This document shows positions 31,823-43,594 of a stretch of DNA of 64,000 nucleotides, piece after piece. This stretch comes from Eutypa lata (taxonomy: Eukaryota; Ascomycota; Sordariomycetes; Xylariales; Diatrypaceae): assembly GCA_022661535.1 (NCBI GenBank), contig JAKULF010000010.1, forward strand, positions 1,922,001 through 1,986,000, written 5' to 3'. The translations under genes were made by a program, and so were the position numbers. Under the pieces are notes generated by a model. That model was given only the letters and a program-made list of their open reading frames with translations. It had not been told where the DNA came from and searched no databases. Position 1 is the stretch's first letter. Every line of letters starts with the position of its first letter.

Positions 31823-34800
31823 TAATAATAATTTTAATTTTATAAATTAATAATTAAAAGATTTATACGAAAATAAATACATTATTTATAACGACGCTTT
31901 ATTAATTTTAACTTAAAAGATTCGCGAAAAAAATCGATATTAATAATAACGAAAAGTAAACGAATCTTTAATATTATCGAAAATTATAACGATTACGTTA
32001 TCGACGATATTTACTTTTTTTTCTTTATTAAATTAAGTTATAACTTAATATTTTATCTTTTTAATTTGATAAAAACTTTAATAATTAAACGACTTTTTTT
32101 ACTTATTTAAATAATTTTATTTTAATAATAAAAAAGCCGTAAAACTTTATAAATAAATTAATTATTTAAATTAATTTCTTAACGTTATTATATTAAATCT
32201 TTTTTTTATCGAAATTAAATATATAACTTTTTTTTTTTTTTATCGATATTTATAAATTATTATAAGTTTAATAAGTTTTTTATAATAATAAATAATATTA
32301 AAAATATTATATATAATTTCGTAAAAAAAGTTTAAATTAAAAAACGAGCCGTATTAATAATAAAAATTTAATAATAAAAAATAATAAATTAATATTAAAA
32401 CGATATAAATGTTATTATAAAGTAATTTAAAAATATATAAATATAAAATTTAAGTTTATATATAAATAACCGTAACGTTAAAATTAATTTTAATTATATA
32501 ATTAATAAATTAATATAAAATAAACGTATAAACGTTATACTTTAATAATAAATAAATATATAATTAACATTTAATAAAATTTATATAAAGTAAACGTAAA
32601 TATTAATAAATATATAATTATTAATAAATATAAATTTATTTATTTTATAATATTTTAATATTATAATATTAAATGTAAAAAATATATTATTTAAAGTAAA
32701 ATTAAACTTAATATTTATTTTATTAAAGCTTTAATTATAAAGTTTATTCGAATATTTAATATAAAATAAATAAATAAGTTATTTTTTTTTCGTTTAAATA
32801 TATAAATATTTACTTTTTTTTTTATAATATTAATTTTATAATAAATTAAGTTATATATTAAATTTATTTTAAATTTTCGTATTTTTTATAACTTAAATAA
32901 TTACATTTTATAAACCTTTATTATAATATTTATAAATAATAATTTAAAACTTCGTTAATAATTATTTTATTAAAAAGTTATCGTAATTTAATTAATATTA
33001 AAATAACGAAATTAAATAAACGAAAAAATCGTATTTTTTTTTTTTATATTATTATAAAAAAAGTTAATAAATAAATAAATTTAATAAATAATATAAAAAT
33101 ATATAAAATATAAATTTTAATAATTTAAACTTAAATAATTTAAATTCGAATAATTTCGATTATAATATTTAAAAAGCTCGTTTTTTTTAATTTTTAAAAA
33201 CGAATAAAAGCTTACGAAAATTCGCCAAAAAATTTTTTAAAAAGAAATAAAAAGAATTCTTTTTTAAAATTAAAAAAGAAAAATTACTTTAAAGATTTCG
33301 ATAATTAAAAACTTTAATATAATGCTTTAAGTTTTACTTTAAAAAAAGTTAATTACGAAAAAAATATAAAGTTATTATAAAGATTTATAAATAATATTTT
33401 TAATAATTAATTATAAATATAATTTTAAAAATTAAAATATTAAAAATCTTATAATTTACTTTTTTAATAATTAATGTAATACGTTAATAAAACATTTAAA
33501 ATAACTTTTATAACTTTAAATATAACGAAAGAAATTCTTTTACTTTTATTATATAATTTTAAAAATATATAAAAAAAATAAAATTAATTAATATAAAATT
33601 AAATAAAGCCGTTTATATTATAATATTTATAAACGTTATAAAAAATAAAGTTATTTATTAATATAAAACTATAAACTTTATATTATAAATAATCGATTAT
33701 TTTATTTATAAGCTTATTAAAAACTTTAATATTAAATTTTAAAATTAAATAAAAAGCATTAATAAATTATATAAAGATATAAAATTATATATTTAAAAGA
33801 ATAATAATAATAAAAAAATAAAAAAATCGAATTTATAAAAAAAAAATTAATTTAATAAACCTTTTATAAATAATAATAAAAAACCCTTTTTATTTTAATT
33901 ATAATAAATACGAATATATATTTCGATATTATAAAAACGAAAAACGAAAAAACGATAATAATAAAAGTAAAAATAAAAGCAAAAGTAAAGTTATTAATAA
34001 TAATAATAATTATAATAATTACGATTATTTAATTAAACTTAACGATTTAATAATTTTCGTTAAATTTAAAAATATATATAAAGATTTTATTTTTTTAATT
34101 ATTATTTTTATAAAACGAAACGTATTAAAGAAATTATTTAAATAATATAATAAATTAATCTTTAATGTTATATATTAATAAATTAAATTAAAAAACGTTA
34201 TAACTTTAACTTTTATTAAATAAAAAAGCGTCGAAAACGAAAAAAATATTAAAAAAATCGTATAAAAAAGCGTTTTAAACGTTATAATTATTATTTATTA
34301 AATAATAACTTTTTAAATATACTTTATAAATAATACGAAAAATTAATTATTATAAAATAATAACTTAAATGTTAACATTATTAATAACTTTAACGATTTA
34401 ATTAAAAAAATAATTAAAAATATTAAATAAAACCGCTTTATTATTAATATTAAAGTAAGTTTTATTTATATTTTAATTATTAATATTATTATATAATAAT
34501 TAATTAAATTTAATAAATTTCGTTTAAACTTAATAATGTCGTATATTTTAATTATTAAAAAATTTTCGCTTAAAATACTTTTTAACGAAATATAATATAA
34601 AAAAAGCAATTATTTAAATTATAATATTTTAAAATCGTCGAATAAAAAAACTTTTACGATAATTAATATAAAAAAATAAAGATTTTTATTATAAATTTTT
34701 AATATATTTAAATTTAAAATTAATAATAATAAATAAAAATACGTATTAAAAAATAATAATAATAAGTTAATTATTTTTTAATATATAATATTTAAGCTTA

Positions 34801-37800
34801 ATAATAATAAAAAAGTTATAATAAACGAAGATATTATAAAAAAAATTATTTTATAATATCGTTAACTTTATTATTTTAATATCGAACGTTTAATTTAAAT
34901 TATTAAACGATTTTATAATATAAACTTTAAGCTTAAAAATATTAAAGCTTTATTTTATACGATTTATAATATAATAAAAATAAAAAAGTTTTCGTTAAAA
35001 AACGCTTAAAAAAGATTAATTTATATAAGCGAAATTATATAATATAATATAAATATAATATAATTCGTATTATTACGTAATAACTTATATTATAATTTAA
35101 TAATTAAAAATTATAATCGATATCGTAATATAAAATTAATGAAAATTAAAAATAATATTTAATAATATTTATAAAATTATATTAAAAAGATAATTTAATA
35201 TTTTATTAATTAATTTTTTAACGAAAAAAAAAAAAAAGTAATTTAAATCTTAAAATTAAATAATAAACGAAAATTCGATATATTTAAAATAAGTAAATTT
35301 TATAAAAAACGCGATATTAAATTTTAATTATCGTTATTTTATAATTAATATTAAAATAAAACTATAAAATGTATTATTAAATTTATATAAAACGAAGTTA
35401 AAGTTTATATAATTTAAATAAAAATCTTTATATATTTTTAAAATTACGTTATAAAAGTAATTATTAAAATAATTAATAAAATAAGTTAATTATTAATTAA
35501 AAATATAAATTTTATAAAAATTTATTAAAAAAGTTTAAATTTTAACGATAATTATTTATTTCGTTATAAGTATTTATATATTTTAAAATTACGTTACGTT
35601 ATATTTATTAATTAAAAGAAAAAAATTTAATTTAAAAAATTAATTAATTAAAATATAAAAAGCATTTTTTTAAAATACGAAAAAAAAAGTAATTATATTA
35701 TATAATTAATAAAGAAAAAACGTTTCTTTATAATTTTTTATATTATAATATATAAAAACTTTACGAAATTAAATGTTTTTTTTTAATTTAAAAAATATTA
35801 TTCGATTATTTTTAAAATAAATTTAAAAACGACTTCGTTATTAAATTAATAAAAAAAATAAATAAAAAGTTAATATTTAAAACGATAATAATAACGTTAT
35901 ATTCGATAACGAAACGAATAAAAAAAACAAAAAATAACTTATTAAATATAAACGTAATCGTTCGAAAAAAATAATTCTTAAACTTTATATATATAACGTT
36001 TTCGAAAAATACTTTAAAATTATAATTAAATTATATTAAGTATAATTTATTTAAAAAAGTAAAAATATTAATAAATATAATTTTAAATTTAATTTTATTA
36101 ATAATAACATCGTAAACGATTAAAAACGCGAATTTACAAGCTTTAATAACGCTTTTAAAGTAATAATATAAACTTATTTTTATATATAAATAATGTTTTT
36201 ATTTAAAAAAAACAATACGATATTTTCGAAGATTTTTATAAAATATTAAACTTTTTTAAATATTTAAAAATATATAAATTAATAACGATAATATTTAAAA
36301 ATAATTCGTTATTAAAAAAAGCTTTAATAAGTTTTAAAAAAAACTTATAAATAAAAATAATATTTATAAAAATATAAAAAAATATTAATTAAAAATTATT
36401 TAAATTTACTTTATTAATTAAAATAATATATAAATATTTAATAAATATTATATAAATATTACGAAAAAATTTTATATTAATAAGCGATTTTAAAAAATTA
36501 AAAGCTTATATATATATATAAAAAGATTTATATAACGAAAAGATATCGATTATAACGAAATTATCGTAATTATAACTTAAGTTATATATTAATAAATCTT
36601 TATAACTTTCGTAACTTTATACGATTAATATATTATATAAATAAACTTTATTATAACGTATTTTAATAATAAATTAAAAAAGAAATTATTTATAAAAATA
36701 TTTTCGTTATTAAAAAAATACTTTAATATATATTTAAAAAAAAAATATAAATACGATTTAAATTATATTATTTAATTAATAAATTTTTTATATAAATTTA
36801 AATAAATTAATATAATTTAATAAATAAAAATTAAAGTTATTTTAAAATAATTAAACTTTATAACTTTAATATTAAACGACGTTATTTATTTAAATTTTAA
36901 AATAAATAATATTATAACTTTATACGTTAATAATTTTTTATTATTTAATGTAAACAAAAAACGTTTTACGAAATTTACGAAAATTATTATTAAAATAATT
37001 ATTATTAAAAACTTAAGTAAAGTTAATTTATTTTTAAATATTTATATTATTAAATTAAACTTTATTAATAATATTCGTTTAAATTAATAATAATATATTA
37101 AAAAGTCGCTTTAAATAATAAATATAAACGATATAAAGTTATTATTTATTTTATTCGTTTTAAATTATAAATAATATATAATTTAAAATTAAAAAATTAT
37201 TATTAAAAACGAAATATTTAAATATATAAGTTTAATTAAAAAGTTTAACTTTTTAAATTATATAATTAAACTTAATATAACTTATATAACGTTTATTTAA
37301 GCTTAATTTATAAATAACTCGTTATCGAAATATATAAATTATATTAAACGTTTATTAAAATATATAAATAACATTATAAATTTATTAATTCGATATTAAA
37401 CTTTAAATAAAAAATATTTACATTATAAATATAATAACTTTAAATTATTTAAAATAATAAATTTTAATTATAATAATAACTTTAATTTAAATAAATCGAT
37501 TATAAATTATATATTTTATATAATAAAAGCTTTTATTATATAAATCTTAAAGCTTTAAACGATTATTATTCGTTATATAATTAAAGTTAAATATATAAAT
37601 TTAAATATAATAATAATAAAAATAATTAATATTAAAAGCTTTTTATAAACATTTAATTTAATGTTTAAAAAACTTATTATTTTATTAAAAGATAATATAA
37701 ATATATTAAAATAAATAAAAAAAATTATAATATTTAAAAAAAAACGTTATATTTAAATCGATTATTATTATATACGTTAAAAAGTTAATAATAATTATAT

Positions 37801-38561
37801 TAAAATATAATATATTAAAATAAATAAAAATTTAATAAATAGTTTTATTAAATCTTTTAATCGAAAAGTTTTTAATAAATTCGTAATAAAATTAAGCTTA
37901 AAATTAATTTAAAAATCGTTTAAAAAATTAAAAAAATACATTAATTAATAAATAAATTAAATTAATTAAAATAATAAAAAAATAATATTTATTAAATTTT
38001 CGTTATAAAAAAATAAATCGTTATTTTTTAAAACTTTATATTATCGCGATATTGTTTTACGATTATTATATTTATTTAACCCGAAAACTTTTTTTTTTAA
38101 TATTTAACTTAAAAGATTTAAAGCGATTTTTAAATTAATTTAATCTTTATTAAATAAACTCGTTTTTATCGATTATTTTTCTTAATATTTATAATATATA
38201 ATATAAAAGAAAAAATTAATAATTAATAATTTTTAATTAAAGTTTTTCGTTATTTTTAAAGTTAAAAATTTCGAATTTTATTTAATTTTATATAATCGAT
38301 AACGTATTAATTAATAATATCGTAAGTTTTATATATAAAATTAAAGGATTTATTAATAAATAATAATTTAATTAAACTTTAAGCGTATATATATAAATAA
38401 AATTACCGACATTATAATGTAAATAAAGCTTATAATTAAATAATTAAATTACGAAAATAAATATAAAAGTTAAAAGTTTAATTTTAATAAATTTATAATT
38501 TAATTTTTTAAAGTTTTTTAAAGTTTTAAAGAAATTAATTACTTATTAATGTAAAAAAACG

Positions 38562-38776
38562 TATTAATAAATAAAATGCTTTAATAACGATTTATAATAA
38601 TAATAAAAGATTAAATATTAAAAATGTTTTAAAGTATTATGTATAATATTTAAAATATAAAAATTAATATATAATTTAAATTCGTAATTAAATTAATATA
38701 AACTTTTTTAAATAATAATATATATTTTACTTTTCGAAAATTATTTAAAATTAATATTTATTCGTATATTTTAATA
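38562..38776 (+). repeat. 3' LTR of the copia element
   Basis: 215 bp, the partner of 31,608-31,822. Its first dinucleotide is TA, not TG, consistent with RIP on the complementary strand. Confidence 0.75.
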
Positions 38777-38866
38777 ATAAATAATTATTTAAATAAAATT
38801 AATAACGTTTATAAAGTTTATTAAATTAAAATAATTAAAATAATTATTTAAAATAATAAATAATAA

Positions 38867-39157
38867 TATAAATTTTTAAAATTAAATAATAAAAACTTTA
38901 TATTATATAATATAATAAAGCTTTTTATAATAAAAAAGTTATATAATAAAAAATTTATAATATATAAATTTATAATAAAAAAGTTATTATAAAATTTTAA
39001 AAAAATTCGTTTTATATTTTAATATTTATAAAACTTATTAATTATTAAATAATTTCTTTTTTTTAATTAATTAATTTCGAGTTTTAAGTTTTAAAAAATC
39101 TTAAAGTAAATACATTATGTAAGCATTTAGGGTTATAAAAAGCGGGACCAAAAAGCA
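38867..39157 (+). repeat. Outer direct repeat, right copy (LTR-like), at the RIP edge
   Basis: It matches 23,045-23,332. The last 60 bp keep original-looking G/C, marking the boundary where RIP stops. Confidence 0.5.
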
Positions 39158-39261
39158 TACGTCTAGGTTTATTTTAACAATTGCCGTACACATTATAAAT
39201 TATTATTTAACTGATAGTCACTCCCAGTTTCTCCGTCATCGTTAAACCCTTCATACAGGAA
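39158..39261. other. Edge of the gene island
   Basis: A transition from mutated repeat DNA to normal-composition DNA within about 100 bp. It lies downstream of the broken reading frame on the minus strand. Confidence 0.4.
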
Positions 39262-39684
39262 CTAAGCAATCATCATCTTCATTCCTATTTCCTCAACCTT
39301 TGCCATCCAGTCCTTCCACTCCTCATTATCCGAATCTTGCCTCGTAGCTAAGACTGGTTGTTCCTCCAATGCGCGAAATATCGTGTCCTTCAAAATAGAA
39401 CATTCAGCACGGGCGTATCTAAGCAAACAAGTTTATTAGGGAGTGCTGCTCTTTAGAGTACTTTGGAAGATGCTACCTACCAGGGCTCGGAGTACAGCTC
39501 CAACGACGTCTATATATGAAACAGAAGTTTGGTTAGGCCTAAGCAATTACTAGATGGAAGAGCGATCTTCTTTATAGGGGTGAAATTCCCCACCGTCGTA
39601 GTATTCCGCATAATGAATCAGAAACATATTAATGACATCACCTCGCAACTCTGAAACCAACACACGGTCCAATATGGAGGCCAT
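39262..39684 (-). pseudogene. Broken or unresolved small gene abutting the P450 stop
   Basis: The ATG at 39684 follows the P450 stop by 4 bp (TGA-CGGA-ATG). Its frame reads 44 codons, including SELRGDVINMFLIHYAEYYD and GGEFHPYKEDRSS, to a stop at 39,552-39,550. A second coding-like piece follows (about 39,506-39,480: SLELYSEPW). A third is at 39,418-39,262 (YARAECSILKDTIFRALEEQ, then PVLATRQDSDNEEWKDWMAK, ending in a stop). Introns with CTAAC and AG ends lie between, but no GT/AG combination I tried joins all three pieces without a stop. The pieces therefore look like one ordinary gene that is either damaged or spliced in a way I cannot resolve. Family unknown. Being so close to the P450 and on its strand is unusual. 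Confidence 0.4.
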
Positions 39685-39688
39685 TCCG

Positions 39689-41553
39689 TCAGTCCCCGCG
39701 AGCGCGAAACATCAACACCGGCCCGTCGTGCATAGCCGAAACGGTATCGTACAGTTGGTATTCGCACTCCTTCTCCCTACCATCCGTCCTTCCCGGCATG
39801 CCTGCCCCAATCCGGCCTGATTCTCCGGGCGCGGGCTCGAAATCGAACCGCCAGAGCGTCCGGGCGAGGGTGAGACTTATCTCCAGATAAGCGACAGCCT
39901 TTCCCGGACAGGAGTGCACTCCCAATGTAAAGGGAGCCCAGGCCTTCTGCATTACCGCCAGCTGCTTCGGTGACGAATCCAGCCAGCGCTCAGGTCGGAA
40001 GACGAATGGATCGGGGAAATACGCCGCATTGTGATGGATCGAATACATGTTCACCCCGATGTCCGTGCCTGGAGGGATCTCGTGCCCGTCAATCACTAGG
40101 GGCTCCTTGGTCCGGTCGTTGGGGGATTGGCGTCGCCACATTGTCGCTGTGTTCGGTGTCGATAGGCGGAGAGCCTCGTGGATACAGGCGCGAAGGTAGT
40201 CGCAGCGCCGAAGCTGCTCACCGATTCGTATCTCGTCGGAGGCCGCAAACGTGGTGCGGATTTCATCAGCCAGTTTCTTGTAACACTCGGGATACCGGGA
40301 CAGGTAGAAGAACACTGCAACAACTGGAGTTAGCAATTGCCCCTTGAGGTATATCAGCGAGGTATTGGGTCTTTTCGGGAGTTCTGGCTGCCGAACATGT
40401 GGCACGCCCCTTTCAGCAACCGGGAGCTTGAACTAGGTCCAAAGGGCAAAAACAACTCCCAAAATTGCTTACTGGCGCTCATTGCCGTAGCGGTTGTGTT
40501 GCCTCCCGCTAGGATGAAGAAGAAGGCCTCGGCCCAGAGCTCGCTGTCTTCGAGATCCGCACCCCCCATGTGGTCGACGGCGAAGGAATAGAGATCCCGC
40601 TTCGCGTTCCTGTCCTGCGCCAGACGAGCCTGGATCATCTTGGCTGCGATCCCGTTCACCGTATTGATCGCCTTCTTGATGATGACCTGGATGAGAGGCT
40701 CGAGCACATGGACAAATGGGGCTTGCATGTAGATATTGATACGAGCGCTTGCCAGGGCCAGGCCACCCTGCAGCCACCGATTTTCGTTATCAGCAGTCTG
40801 CATCTGGAACGGATACCCGAACCCGAGGTATCCCGCCACGTCGCCCCCGAGCCACATGCAGCGCTGGGTCATGTTCACGGGCTCGGAGTTCCGAGAAGAG
40901 GCGGCTAGCTGCTCGATAAATATGTCGACCTGCTTGGACATGACCGGCTCAAATCCACGCATAGACCGCTCTGCAATGGGCTGGCTGATAATTTTCCGTT
41001 TCCGTCGGTGCTCATCAACATCGATAGTATCGAACACATTACCCTTGGAGTTCAGCTGTGCCAATCCATATAATGGTGACTTGACCACTCGCTGGTTTAG
41101 GTATATATCTTTTGTGCCCAATGTCAGCGAGCACCTGGAAGTCAGAAAGCTATTGGATGTCACCTTGTAAGGCGCTGGAAGTGTTAAACAAGAGACGGTT
41201 AGGCCCTTGTCTAAAGACGGACCCTATTCATAATGTAAACACTCTATCGTAATATCACGTGGTGGAAAGGCAGCGGTACCATATCTCACGTGGTTCTGAT
41301 ATGTAGTCAGATGCACCCGTCTCAGAGCCGCATGGTATCCGCCATACCCGTCCGCTATCTTTGCGAGAAACGGACCCGGATAATTTCGCAATGGATGCAA
41401 AGTAAGCCGGTAAGCTAGAAGGAAGACAAGCTTCAAGACAAGCCATATCAGTCAGTTTCAAACCCCGGCAAGAAGATGAGGCGTTCTTACATAGGAAACT
41501 GCAAAGTAGGCAGTATATACTGCTACTAAGTGTGCGGTATCGAAGATGCTCAT
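39689..41553 (-). CDS. Cytochrome P450 monooxygenase
   Basis: Four exons (41553-41491, 41430-41280, 41174-40473, 40314-39689) give 513 residues. The first two exons supply an N-terminal membrane anchor (AHLVAVYTAYFAVSY, then LVFLLAYRLTLHPLRNYPGP with the Pro-rich hinge), so the enzyme should sit on the ER membrane. P450 motifs: I-helix AGGNTT (oxygen activation), EALR (ExxR), FRPERW (PERF-type) and the haem loop FTLGVHSCPGKAVAYLEI with the Cys ligand. The type fits fungal secondary metabolism or detoxification, but the substrate cannot be inferred. The exon 2/3 junction (intron 41279-41175, weak donor GTACCG) is the least certain part; the last intron (40472-40315) is well supported. The gene is co-oriented with the SDR about 2 kb upstream. 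Confidence 0.9.
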
Positions 41554-41750
41554 ATCTTTAGGTGTCATATTATATACTACTACTACTGTTAGCTGTTTGA
41601 TGAATTAGGGTGATTGCGTGCATCAAATAAAGGGCACGGCGGCTGAACGAAGATGAGTTGAAATCGGGGGAGATGGTAAAAAGTAATGTTTGAGGTGTTA
41701 CATCTTGGCCAACATCTTTTGCAGTTGGTAGATGACAAATGAGGCGCAGG
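41554..41750. other. Upstream region of the P450
   Basis: About 200 bp between the P450 start and the putative small Cys-rich gene. It presumably contains the P450 promoter. A TATATAA-like stretch at 41,567-41,577 lies too close to the ATG to be trusted as a TATA box. Confidence 0.35.
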
Positions 41751-42111
41751 TTAACAAAAAGATACCGGCACAAGATCTGGGTGGAAATCATGATAGGCCA
41801 GCCTCCTCCGCTTGATGCAAGGGATAAACACATCATGTGTGGGACGAAGGTGCCAAGGATCGATATCTTGGCAATGGGGACATAGTAGCAATACACAAAC
41901 ACCTCTGACGCACCAATGGAGCACTGGACACACCTATTATGTAGTAGCACCATGATGATGATACGATGGTAGCCACGACGAGGCTATCGTAATTTATTAT
42001 TTTTATTCTATAAGGCAAGAAAGAACCTACGCATTTCATGCAATGTAGACTATGTGGACTCATCTGGAGGATTCCTTCTTCACTTCCAATAATTGGTCCT
42101 GAGGAAAACAT
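41751..42111 (-). CDS. Possible small Cys/His-rich (zinc-binding type) protein
   Basis: A two-exon model (42111-42031 and 41933-41751; 97-bp intron, GTAGGT donor, ATAATAG acceptor, phase 0) gives 87 residues. The splice brings together HCMKC and VCPVLHWC, followed by LLCPHCQDIDPWH and a basic tail IKRRRLAYHDFHPD. Paired CxxC motifs (HCMKC, CPHC) with nearby His suggest a zinc ribbon. The alternative frames of exon 2 are also open, so coding potential is uncertain. Further upstream exons are possible because the ATG lies within a TTTCCTCAG sequence that could be an acceptor. No family was recognised. Confidence 0.35.
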
Positions 42112-42580
42112 GAACCATCATTTTCGTCCACATTGAAGAGCATTGTTTCTTCTACCTCTTCCCAACGCTGATCGGGCTATTCTATCTTCTGTTCACAACT
42201 GTCAATATCTGTCTAGCTTTCTCTGAACATGGATGCATATATTCTTGATTCCCCTACTAGGAGGCCTGTTATTAAACCAAACCTCGAAAATCTGCGAAGG
42301 AAGCACGAATTACGCCTCACTATTATTGTCGTTTGTTTCATGATATCTACAACACACATCTGTGCAAGAGGCTGATCCACTGCTCAGATACAACAAACCC
42401 AATAGGACCTGTGCAGTTTCTCACCGTGGTGAGCACAAGTCCAGGGGTTCTATAAGGGTGTTTTGGCCATGCCTCTCGCTATGGTAGTCGATTGGATGTT
42501 GCATCTCGTAGACGAGCTTGCAAAACAAGACATCAAAGTCGTTACCCCAATTGTATTGCGTCATTAGTAGAATTACTCTC

Positions 42581-42619
42581 GTACACTCAACCCCCTGAAT
42601 TATTAGCAGTGGATCAGGT
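42581..42619. repeat. 39-bp inverted repeat, left arm
   Basis: It pairs with 42,834-42,872, matching at 37 of 39 positions. In both arms one frame reads YTQPPE-L/F-LAV-D/G-QV, so the duplicated piece may derive from coding sequence. Confidence 0.85.
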
Positions 42620-42833
42620 AGATCATACTTATAGAAGACTTGTGATTGGATGTATAGCTTTGATGCGACGAATGTTATTTCATGTACCATTATAAAAGGC
42701 TTCGAGGTTCCCTTATGCCTTAAGGCTATTATTTCCTTTGGTTCTTCTCTTTCTCTGGACAATTTAAAGTTAAATAATACTTCGATAGGTACTTATATTA
42801 TCCAAGGAATTAAGTAGTTGATATGTAGGAGCA

Positions 42834-42872
42834 ACCTGACCCACTGCTAAGAATTCAGGGGGTTGAGTGTAC
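42834..42872. repeat. 39-bp inverted repeat, right arm
   Basis: The partner of 42,581-42,619, with a 214-bp spacer. The two arms would form a hairpin if transcribed together. Confidence 0.85.
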
Positions 42873-43594
42873 GCCATTGAGGATAGTACCAGAAGATGCC
42901 GCTGATTCCGGGATACATAAACGAAGCAATGGTCTTCCAGGGCACCATCTTCGAGAACAGGACATACGCGTAGCGTGAGCACTTGCTATGGATTGAATGA
43001 CAGGCCGGCGTTGCATATCGAAAAACAGCAGGCGTTGTTCTGGCGGATGCATGGGAGAGGTGTAAGGAGGCGGAACCTGTTGAGTTGATTTTAGGATAGA
43101 CAAACGAATATCATATTAGAGAAGTAGCCCTAGCATATCCGAGAATGCAAGCTTCTGGTCGGAGGATACAGCAATGCACAATATATTCCAAGCCTATGCA
43201 TATAGAGATGCCACGCACATGTTAATTTTGGTATGGAGAATTAGAGTGCCAGGCGTCGCTAACTGTATATTCAAGCGACATCCTGAGAGCTGCCTTTATT
43301 TAAGGGAAGAGCAGTAGCTAGGTGGCTATATGGACAAACCACCCTAATGGTTGCTTCGGTAACGGCGGTATTTCTATTGAATATCTATCAAGTATGCAGT
43401 GAGGCCATGCTCTGCCCACTGAATTCCGACAATGCATGTCCGAAGGTAAGGTTATTACACATAGTTGCTAAACACCGTGGCCTCTTGTAAACCAAATTAC
43501 CGCCCGATATATAAGGTCGTGGCGATACTTAGGCATTTATATTCCACTGTAGAAATAGGGAAATATATTGTGAAAGATCAAATTATTATGGCCA

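Larger units (their letters stand above)
31608..38776 (+). mobile_element. RIP-inactivated Ty1/copia LTR retrotransposon
   Basis: 7,169 bp with 215-bp direct LTRs (31,608-31,822 and 38,562-38,776), flanked on both sides by ATAAA (31,603-31,607 and 38,777-38,781). The 5' LTR begins TGTTAATAA and the 3' LTR TATTAATAA. Both end in TA, expected from CA after RIP. Relics lie in copia order on the plus strand. At 33,890-33,931 a CX2CX4HX4C zinc knuckle has all four ligands changed to Tyr. At 36,923-36,934 is YVNN where reverse transcriptase has YVDD. At about 37,472-37,516 the RNase H segment reads NKSIINYIF, compared with the usual KSTSGYxF. Stops are frequent, so no product can be made. Lack of frames makes the copia call depend on these three signatures. 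Confidence 0.75.
42112..43594. other. Intergenic between SDR and small gene, with inverted repeat
   Basis: About 1.5 kb without a confirmed gene. It contains a 39-bp inverted repeat (42,581-42,619 and 42,834-42,872). Open frames around 42,855-43,103 (minus) look weakly protein-like but have no domain. Decayed gene fragments are possible. Confidence 0.4.

Noticed and set aside
42421..42762. 113-codon minus-strand frame including SREREEPKEIIALRHKG
   Set aside because: No domain; it spans the inverted repeat, and codon choice and composition do not favour it.
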